Assembly (NCBI GenBank): GCA_003520425.1 | Contig: DOUU01000308.1 | Coordinates: 35,597-40,720, forward strand | From: Deltaproteobacteria bacterium | Lineage (GTDB): Bacteria > Myxococcota_A > UBA9160 | DNA length: 5,124 nucleotides | Direction: 5' to 3' | In this document: positions 1 through 5,124 of the stretch, one piece after another | Layout: each line of letters opens with the position of its first letter | How positions within the stretch are numbered: position 1 is the first letter of the stretch | Translations under genes and position numbers: made by a program | The notes under the pieces: generated by a model | The model's database searches: none | What the model saw: the letters and a program-made list of their open reading frames with translations, nothing else | Told to the model about the DNA's origin: nothing

Positions 1-2956
1 CCTGCCACTCGAGCCCGAGCTCGAGCTGGCGCTCGATCCGCACGAAGGGGGGAATGGGGAGGGGCGCCCCGGCGTACTCGTTTGCTTCGGCCCGGCGCGT
101 GCGCACGAGCTGCAGGTTCTCTCCGGGAACGCCGTCCTCGTGGATGCCTTCCACGCGCCAGCCGTCCTGCGCCTCTTCAGGGGCCTCGACGCGGGCCGGT
201 CGCAGGGGAAGGGGAATCTCGACGGAGTCGCGGTCGGGAAGCGGCCCCTCCATCACGATCTGGTGTCGGCCCGGCGGGAGCGCGATCCAGAGCACCCCCG
301 CGCTGTTCCGCAGCAGGCTGCGGGCGGGTGCCGCGTCCGCAGTGACCAGGCTTGGACTCCATCCCCGTGCGTTTCCCGGCAGCGGCACGCCCGTCTCGAA
401 GGCCACCTCGAGCTCAAGCCGTGCGCGGAGCGTCCCGCGCACGGCCTCGATGCGCAGCCGAGGGATCTGTGCACAGCGCGGCGAGCACTCCGGAGGGGCC
501 GCCAGCCGCTCGCGCAAGGAGTCGAGAAGGGCCTGGGGCGGGTAGTCGGCCCGGGCGTCGGCGGCGAGCGCCGTAGCGGCGAGAACCACGGCAGCCAAGA
601 GGGCCGCACCCGCCCGCCCGGCCCCGGATCCGGATCCTGCGGGCTGCGCTTCTGTGCCGGGCGGGAGGCGGCGGCTGCGCGCGCCCGTGCGCACGAGAAA
701 GACGACCAGCAGGACAATCAATCCCACGCGGAGCCAGGCGAGGACGAAGTTGACCGCGGGAGGGACGAGCCACAGATGAAGCTCCTGGGCGCTTCGCACC
801 GGTCCTCGCCAGCGCAGCGTCACGGTCTGCCAGCGCCAGGTCGGGAGGCCGGGCCCTGTCGGAATCAAGGCGTTTGGATCGGGAGCCCAGCGCACTGCCG
901 TCTTGCCGGGCGCGCCGCCAAGGGACATCGCCGACTCGAACGACGGACGGGCAGCCCTCCCTGGGGCCTTGAGAGGGGCCTTCTCGGGGGCCGGCGCCTC
1001 GGGGGCGGCCGGCGAGGGCTCGAGGGGCTGCGTCTTTTTCGCGAGCTCGAGGGGCTCCGCCGACATCGGTTCCGGAGGCTCGAGCCCGGGATAGGTGGCC
1101 TCGCGCACCTGCCGGACGAGGAACGGCACCGCAACGAGGACGAGGGCAACGAGGAGTCCCAGGCGCAGCAGGCGGGCGCTCTCGCGCACCCGGCCGAGGG
1201 GAAGCACGCGGACCAGCGCCTCCGCGGCAAGGATGGCGGGCCACAGCCAGCGGGGCGCCGAGGGTTCGGTCCAGCTGAGGCCAAGGGTAAGGAGCGTCAC
1301 CAAGCCCCACGTTCTGCCGAACAGCCGGCCCGCCGCGAGGGCGGTGATCAGCACGAGAAAGAGGTCCAAAAGGCTCGAGCGGGCGATCCACGTGGGCGAG
1401 GCGTCATCCACCCCCACGGCGTGAAGGAGGCGCCAGCCGGGGGGGAGGTTCAGGGTGGCGGCGACCTGCGTGAAATCGGACTGCCAGCCGACTGCAGGAA
1501 CGCGGGCGCGCAGACCCTGGAGGCGTGCGTCGGCTTCGATCTGCGGCCGTGCCTCCCGCACCTCGACGCCGACGGTTTGCGAGCCGGGAAGCTTCGTCAC
1601 GAGTTGATCGACGCCGCCCACGGCGACGCGCCCCAGCGTCATCTCGGGTCCGACCTCGAGGCGCCAGCTCCGCGTCAGCGCTCCACCGACGAGGTCGTGC
1701 ACGGTGTAGCCGCCACCGTCGAAGTCGAGCCAGAGCGTGCGCGAGAGGGTGAGCTGATCGGGCGCCGGTTCGGCATCTCCGCGGCGCCGCTCGACGAAGC
1801 GAAGCGTGGCACCGGGCCGCACGAGGAATGCGGGGTAGGAACGCCACTCCTTCGGGAGGAGCGTCTGTTGCGGATCCACCGCAACTCCCCCCACCACGTC
1901 AACCCCGCGAAGCTGCGGCCGCGCCTCGAACGCCCACACTTCGTTCGCGTCGAAGGCCTCCTGTGCACCCCCGCTTGCAGGGGGCGCCTGCGGCAGGGCG
2001 GGAAGGGCAAGCTCGTTCGTCGGACCTTCGCTTCGTGCCTTGAGCGTGACTTGCCAGCGGCCGGGCCGAATCTGGAGGACAAGCCGCCCCTCATGCTCGA
2101 TGCGCGCGGGAAGCGCGCTTTCCAGGGACAGGGGCAAGAGGTTCGGCAGGAGGGCGCTGGGAAAGGCGAGCTCGCGGCTTTTGCCCGCGACTTGCAGATC
2201 GATGCGCGTCTCCACGACAAGCGGCACATCGTCTACGACAAGGCGCGCGAAATGGAGCTCGACCTTGTCCTCCTCACCGCCTGCACCGGCGGGCCGCTCG
2301 AGCCATAGCCGGCCCTCGTCGTCGCGCGCTGGGAAAGGGACGGGTTCGCCTCGCAAGCGCAGCGACAAGAGGCCCACCTCCGGCGGCAGCGCGAGGAGCG
2401 GCGGAGGGGCATCCCACAGGAATGTCCCGCTCGCGCGGTGCGATCCGACCGAAAGCCGCAGGCTTGGCACTCCCGCGCGGAGCACCACGGGGGCCGGGAC
2501 CTCATCCACCTTCACGTCCTGGGGAAAGGTCTTCTCGTCCCCGGGAAGCGGCACGAAGCCCTCCGCGTAGACCTGCCATTCCTGGCTGAAGCGCGCGCCC
2601 GAGGCGTCCGCCTCCAGCGAGAGTCGTGCGGGCCACGCACAGGCGTGTCGGCCCGCCTCCCCGACGAAGGAGGGGCATAGCTCGCTTTCGTGGCCGCGCA
2701 TCACCCAGCCGATCCACGGACGCAGAGGCTCGGGGACGTCGCGCGGCAGGAGAGGCTCCGCGAAGGCCTGCCCGGCAAAAAGGCAGCCGAGGACAAGGGC
2801 GGCGGCGCCCCGGACTCTCGCGAAGATCGTGCTTGAGGTTCGGAAGTGCGCGGGCCGCGGAGACGTTTCGGGCAAAGAGCGTGCGCCGCGGGGTGAAGCC
2901 CTGAAGAGGAGGCGCTTCGCTGTCATTTCCCAAGATCCCCGCGCCGGCTTGATCAT
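1..2956 (-). CDS. Large secreted/multi-pass membrane protein with duplicated periplasmic modules, function unknown (3' end outside window)
   Basis: At least 985 codons with no stop on reading the frame to the left edge. I cannot assign a named family. Signal-like core 46-66 ends AGQAFA|E, after an unusually long Arg-rich leader. Module A (about 67-520) is beta-rich with Cys94/Cys106, FSQEW, VPLPG (135-139) and DEGRLWLE. Helices follow at about 529-545, 548-562, 571-587 and 596-614. A Pro/Ala/Glu/Lys-rich linker (625-666) includes a 12-base direct repeat (1018-1029, 1045-1056). Next come a Trp-rich stretch with WRGPV (716-720) and helices at about 729-755 and 784-799. Module B (804 onward) again has a close Cys pair (824/828), VPLPG (857-861) and a similar strand pattern. 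Loops rich in Arg (543-549, 583-598, 756-763) fit the cytoplasmic side, placing both modules in the periplasm. ATG 2956 is chosen for its GGAGGGG; in-frame ATG 2926 has a weaker site. Real gene: near certain; function: unknown. Confidence 0.9.
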   Translation of the reverse strand, partial: MIKPARGSWEMTAKRLLFRASPRGARSLPETSPRPAHFRTSSTIFARVRGAAALVLGCLFAGQAFAEPLLPRDVPEPLRPWIGWVMRGHESELCPSFVGEAGRHACAWPARLSLEADASGARFSQEWQVYAEGFVPLPGDEKTFPQDVKVDEVPAPVVLRAGVPSLRLSVGSHRASGTFLWDAPPPLLALPPEVGLLSLRLRGEPVPFPARDDEGRLWLERPAGAGGEEDKVELHFARLVVDDVPLVVETRIDLQVAGKSRELAFPSALLPNLLPLSLESALPARIEHEGRLVLQIRPGRWQVTLKARSEGPTNELALPALPQAPPASGGAQEAFDANEVWAFEARPQLRGVDVVGGVAVDPQQTLLPKEWRSYPAFLVRPGATLRFVERRRGDAEPAPDQLTLSRTLWLDFDGGGYTVHDLVGGALTRSWRLEVGPEMTLGRVAVGGVDQLVTKLPGSQTVGVEVREARPQIEADARLQGLRARVPAVGWQSDFTQVAATLNLPPGWRLLHAVGVDDASPTWIARSSLLDLFLVLITALAAGRLFGRTWGLVTLLTLGLSWTEPSAPRWLWPAILAAEALVRVLPLGRVRESARLLRLGLLVALVLVAVPFLVRQVREATYPGLEPPEPMSAEPLELAKKTQPLEPSPAAPEAPAPEKAPLKAPGRAARPSFESAMSLGGAPGKTAVRWAPDPNALIPTGPGLPTWRWQTVTLRWRGPVRSAQELHLWLVPPAVNFVLAWLRVGLIVLLVVFLVRTGARSRRLPPGTEAQPAGSGSGAGRAGAALLAAVVLAATALAADARADYPPQALLDSLRERLAAPPECSPRCAQIPRLRIEAVRGTLRARLELEVAFETGVPLPGNARGWSPSLVTADAAPARSLLRNSAGVLWIALPPGRHQIVMEGPLPDRDSVEIPLPLRPARVEAPEEAQDGWRVEGIHEDGVPGENLQLVRTRRAEANEYAGAPLPIPPFVRIERQLELGLEWQ

Positions 2957-2959
2957 GTG

Positions 2960-2966
2960 CCCCTCC
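2960..2966 (-). promoter_or_regulatory. Ribosome binding site deciding the start of the large membrane protein
   Basis: On the minus strand GGAGGGG is followed by CAC and then ATG (2956), placing GGAGG five bases from the start codon. The in-frame ATG thirty bases later (2926) has only a TTGGGAA-like sequence directly in front of it. This favours the longer start, even though it leaves about 45 residues before the hydrophobic signal core. Confidence 0.7.
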
Positions 2967-2976
2967 GCAAGGCCAG

Positions 2977-2988
2977 GGCGGCGCCGCC
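2977..2988. other. Twelve-base perfect palindrome upstream of the large gene
   Basis: GGCGGCGCCGCC is its own reverse complement and ends about ten bases upstream of the GGAGGGG ribosome binding site of the gene starting at 2956. It could be a protein-binding site or form a stem near the ribosome site, but such GC palindromes are common in DNA of this composition. Confidence 0.2.
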
Positions 2989-3006
2989 TCCCGGGCACCT
3001 CAAATC

Positions 3007-3021
3007 CGCTCGTTGCGAGCG
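3007..3021 (-). terminator. Small perfect hairpin between plug gene and large gene (possible weak terminator)
   Basis: CGCTCG and CGAGCG form a perfect six-base-pair GC-rich stem around a three-base loop. On the minus strand it is followed by GATTTG, so there are only three T residues and no true T-tract. It lies 60 bases past the plug-gene stop and about 50 bases before the next start. It could be a weak terminator, an attenuator or an mRNA-stabilising hairpin; chance formation in GC-rich DNA is also possible. Confidence 0.3.
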
Positions 3022-3033
3022 CCGACCCCGGGC

Positions 3034-3046
3034 GTGCCAGCGGCAC
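3034..3046. other. Second small inverted repeat in the same gap
   Basis: GTGCC and GGCAC pair as a five-base-pair stem with a three-base loop, 12 bases to the right of the hairpin at 3007-3021. No T-run follows on either strand. It is listed because two adjacent hairpins in a 124-base gap are more suggestive of an RNA structure than either alone. Confidence 0.25.
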
Positions 3047-3080
3047 CGCGTGTGCGAGGCAAGCCAGCGGACCTTGGAAG

Positions 3081-3548
3081 CTAGCCTCCGCGCGGCGGGC
3101 TCAGCACACCTTGCGACGCGCGGGCCTTCGTGGTGATGATCCGCAGCACGCCATTTGAGGCGCTCTTGCCAAAGAGGGCCGCAGCGCGCCCGCGGATCAG
3201 CTCGATTCGGTCGATCTGGCCGATTGGCGGCGCGGGTGCGGAAGAGGGCGCGCGCACGGCCGGCCCTTCGATTTGTCGGCCGTCGACCAGCACGAGAAGC
3301 CGCCCTTGCGGGCTCTCGCCCCGGCCGGCCGCGATGACGGCCCAGTCCTTCTCGCCCGTTCCGCTCACCCGGATCCCGGGCATCGCGCGCAAGACGTCGG
3401 GCAGCGTGCGCGCCCCAAGGCTCGCGATCTCCGCTCTTGTGAGGACGTAGATCGACGAAGGCTCTTCCGCGGAGCCGATTTCGGTGATGGGCAGAAGGCC
3501 CGCGAGAGCGAGGGCGAGCGGACTGAGTGTGCGCGCAAGCCACCCCAT
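3081..3548 (-). CDS. Stand-alone TonB-dependent receptor plug-domain protein (no beta-barrel)
   Basis: A 155-residue protein. Residues 1-27 form a Sec signal peptide (Arg6, hydrophobic 8-21, likely cleavage after GSA27), so it should be periplasmic or outer-membrane associated. Residues 33-141 read as a TonB-receptor plug: a VLTRAEIASLGARTLPDVL start, then MPGIRV, LLVLVDGR (84-91), IDRIELIRG (112-120), and an ALFG-SASNGVLRIITTK end (124-141). In full receptors the plug is followed by a barrel of several hundred residues; here only 14 residues follow before TAG, and the next 124 bases encode no barrel. The ATG at 3548 is chosen because GGGAGGG lies just upstream and the signal peptide starts there; a GTG at 3635 has no such site and adds a non-signal-like leader. 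It lies 88 bases downstream of the decarboxylase. It could be a degraded receptor, but the reading frame looks intact. Its role as a free plug is unknown. Confidence 0.87.
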   Translation of the reverse strand: MGWLARTLSPLALALAGLLPITEIGSAEEPSSIYVLTRAEIASLGARTLPDVLRAMPGIRVSGTGEKDWAVIAAGRGESPQGRLLVLVDGRQIEGPAVRAPSSAPAPPIGQIDRIELIRGRAAALFGKSASNGVLRIITTKARASQGVLSPPRGG

Positions 3549-3553
3549 CCGGT

Positions 3554-3560
3554 CCCTCCC
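3554..3560 (-). promoter_or_regulatory. Ribosome binding site deciding the start of the plug-domain protein
   Basis: On the minus strand GGGAGGG is followed by ACCGG and ATG (3548), near-ideal Shine-Dalgarno spacing. The protein that begins there opens directly with a signal peptide, which supports this start over the GTG at 3635, just past the stop of the upstream decarboxylase. Confidence 0.75.
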
Positions 3561-3636
3561 TTCGTTCCTGCATCGGCAGACCGTCTCCCTGCTTGAGAAA
3601 AGGCCGAGGGCGAACGGGTTCCCGGGGCGGGGCACG

Positions 3637-5124
3637 TCAGCGTCTGGCAGTCTTTCCGGTCCGTGCGCGACGCGCGCTTGCGCGGATGTAGCGGCGGGTC
3701 ACGGGAGAGAGATCGGTCGGGGGAATCCGGCACTCGATCAGCACGAACTCGCGCACCTCATGGGCGGCGCGCAGGGCCTCTCGCAGTTCGGCCCGTGTCT
3801 GGGCGCGGAATCCGACGCCACCCCACGCCTGGGCGAGCTCCGCGTACGGCCAGTTCGGGAGCGAGAGCAGATCCTCTCGCGGGGACACGGGACGGAAGAT
3901 CTGCCAGCCGGAGTTGTTGATCAGCACGACCAGCGGCGAGAGCCCGTGTCTTGGAGCGTGAGAAATCTCGGAGCCCGTCATCTGGAAGCCGCCGTCGCCG
4001 CAGAGCACGAGGGGCCGGATTCCGGTGCCGATCTGCGCGCCGAGGGACGCCGGAACCGCGAAGCCCATCGACGCGTAGTAGCCCTGGGCGAAGTAGAGCC
4101 CACCGCCGTGGAGCCGCACCTCGAGTCCGCCAAACAGCATGTCGCCGGACTCGGCGAAGACGTGATAGCCCTTGTTCGCGGCCAGGAACTCATTCACCTC
4201 GAGCAAGAGGTCGTTGTTGGTAAGCGCCGCTCGCTCCTCGCGCGCTTTCGCATCGCCGCTCGACCTCTTGCGGAGAAGATTGTCCTGATAGACCACCTTC
4301 TCGGAGAAATTCGGAAGCCTCTCTCTGGCCAGCGCCGCCACGAAGTCCCGCAGCATGACGTCGGTGTATTGGTGGAACGACACGTTCACGCGCTCACCGA
4401 GGGCCCACACCGATCTTTCGCGCCGCACCTGGGGCTTGGCCGCGCCGAGGTTCATGTCTGTGAGCAGCGTACCGAGGGCCAGCACGAGGTCCGCCTCGCG
4501 CACGCGCTTTTGGACCGCAGGGGGGCTGAAGGGACCCACGTGAATTCCCATGTGGAGCGGATGATCCATCGGGAAGACGCCCTTGGCGTCCACTGTCGTC
4601 ACCACGGCGACGCCGAGCTTCTCGGCGAGCTGAAGGAAGTCGCGCTCTGCGGCCGCGCGATAGAGCTCAAGGCCTCCGATCAAGACGGGCCGCTTGGCTG
4701 CGCGCACCCGTGCCAGCGTGTCAGCCACCGCTTCCGAGAGCTTGCGCGCGTCGGAGGTCGGTCGCGGGAACGACCCGTCCCATTCTACGAGCTCCCGCGG
4801 AACCGGGATCTCGGCATCGACGAAATCGCGGTGGATCTCGAGATAGCCCGGGCGGCGCTCCATCGCGATCTTGCCCACCACCTCGTGGATCTCGAGAGCC
4901 GCCCGTTCGGGATGCTGCACGATCTCGGCGGCGCAGGTCACCTGCTGGAAGATGCGCCACTGGCTCTCCACGTCCTTGGCTTGGTGGTGGATGCCGGAGA
5001 GCTTTTGCTCGGCCTCGCCCGGCCCTCCCGAGACCACGAGGAGCGGGACCTGCTCGGCATACGCCCCGGCCACGGGATTGACGATGTTGTGTCCGCCCGC
5101 GCCGTAGGTCACGCACACGACGCC
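3637..5124 (-). CDS. ThDP-dependent 2-oxo acid decarboxylase, phenylpyruvate/indolepyruvate decarboxylase-like (5' end outside window)
   Basis: Cytoplasmic enzyme of the PDC/IPDC/PPDC family, expected to decarboxylate a 2-oxo acid to an aldehyde. Numbering starts at the window edge (495 residues visible). The PYR-domain remainder has VTYGAG (Thr6, equivalent to Thr72 of Zymomonas PDC), GAYAE and the catalytic His pair HH46-47. The central domain spans about 130-270. The ThDP-binding domain has GDG376-378, 24 residues, then NN403-404. The order and many segments (HHQ, GYYASMGF, FQMTG) resemble, from memory, Azospirillum phenylpyruvate decarboxylase more than classical PDC. The PDC catalytic Glu473 site (eighth residue of the NN motif) is Phe410 here; Azospirillum PPDC has Leu there. 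Asp27 and Glu50 equivalents would lie outside the window. The frame is open at the edge, so the apparent GTG at 5118 is internal. Family assignment is firm; the substrate (aryl-pyruvate) is inferred. Confidence 0.93.
   Translation of the reverse strand, partial: GVVCVTYGAGGHNIVNPVAGAYAEQVPLLVVSGGPGEAEQKLSGIHHQAKDVESQWRIFQQVTCAAEIVQHPERAALEIHEVVGKIAMERRPGYLEIHRDFVDAEIPVPRELVEWDGSFPRPTSDARKLSEAVADTLARVRAAKRPVLIGGLELYRAAAERDFLQLAEKLGVAVVTTVDAKGVFPMDHPLHMGIHVGPFSPPAVQKRVREADLVLALGTLLTDMNLGAAKPQVRRERSVWALGERVNVSFHQYTDVMLRDFVAALARERLPNFSEKVVYQDNLLRKRSSGDAKAREERAALTNNDLLLEVNEFLAANKGYHVFAESGDMLFGGLEVRLHGGGLYFAQGYYASMGFAVPASLGAQIGTGIRPLVLCGDGGFQMTGSEISHAPRHGLSPLVVLINNSGWQIFRPVSPREDLLSLPNWPYAELAQAWGGVGFRAQTRAELREALRAAHEVREFVLIECRIPPTDLSPVTRRYIRASARRARTGKTARR

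Noticed and set aside
414..1391. 325-codon minus-strand frame inside the large gene
   Set aside because: Shifted-frame shadow of the large gene; Arg/Pro/Ala-rich with no domain or ribosome site, while the main frame encodes clear helices over the same bases.
140..2308. 722-codon plus-strand open reading frame
   Set aside because: It lies in exact codon register opposite the large minus-strand gene, which has a signal peptide, coherent membrane helices and a strong ribosome site. The plus product is a low-complexity mix of Arg, Gly, Pro, Glu and His with no recognisable domain, as expected of antisense GC-rich coding DNA.
2783..2785. Possible lipoprotein cysteine (residue 58) in the large protein's signal core
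   Set aside because: The sequence LVLGC partly fits a loose lipobox, but Cys58 lies inside the hydrophobic core, with a better type I site (AFA|E) eight residues later.
2953..3573. 206-codon minus-strand frame across the plug gene and the gap
   Set aside because: It overlaps the plug gene in another frame, and the plug frame has the signal peptide and family motifs. The product is Arg-rich and shows no barrel-like or other domain, so it is not a missing receptor part.
3549..3635. Upstream GTG start for the plug protein (184-residue version)
   Set aside because: No Shine-Dalgarno sequence precedes it and it would put a 29-residue polar leader in front of a complete signal peptide, whereas ATG 3548 has an excellent site.
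3549..3636. Terminator or promoter between decarboxylase and plug gene
   Set aside because: CGGGAACCCG is an inverted repeat with too small a loop, and the CCTTTTCTC run has no stable stem directly before it. No -35/-10 pair stands out.

Overview
The window is strongly GC-rich with G/C-ending codons. It reads as chromosomal DNA of a high-GC Gram-negative bacterium: two products have Sec signal peptides, and one is an outer-membrane-receptor plug domain, which implies an outer membrane. The lineage cannot be fixed from this alone; a proteobacterium or myxobacterium-like group is a guess.

All three real genes lie on the minus strand and read from right to left. At the right edge (5124 to 3637) is a thiamine-diphosphate (ThDP) decarboxylase of the pyruvate/indolepyruvate/phenylpyruvate decarboxylase family. 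It lacks only about its first 65-70 residues, which lie outside the window. After an 88-base gap comes a short secreted protein (3548 to 3081) that is essentially a TonB-dependent-receptor plug domain with no beta-barrel. After a further 124 bases with small hairpins, a very large gene starts at 2956 and runs open to the left edge, giving at least 985 codons. It encodes a signal-peptide-bearing, multi-pass membrane protein with two large periplasmic beta-rich modules that look like diverged copies of one another, joined by four membrane helices, a Pro/Ala/Glu/Lys-rich linker and two more helices.

The same direction and short gaps allow co-transcription, but each of the two downstream genes has its own strong Shine-Dalgarno sequence and I see no convincing promoter. 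No functional link between an aryl-pyruvate-type decarboxylase and the two envelope proteins can be demonstrated. No RNA genes, insertion sequences, CRISPR arrays or phage genes are visible. The long plus-strand open frame across 140-2308 is an antisense shadow of the large gene. No gene-free stretch exceeds 300 bases.
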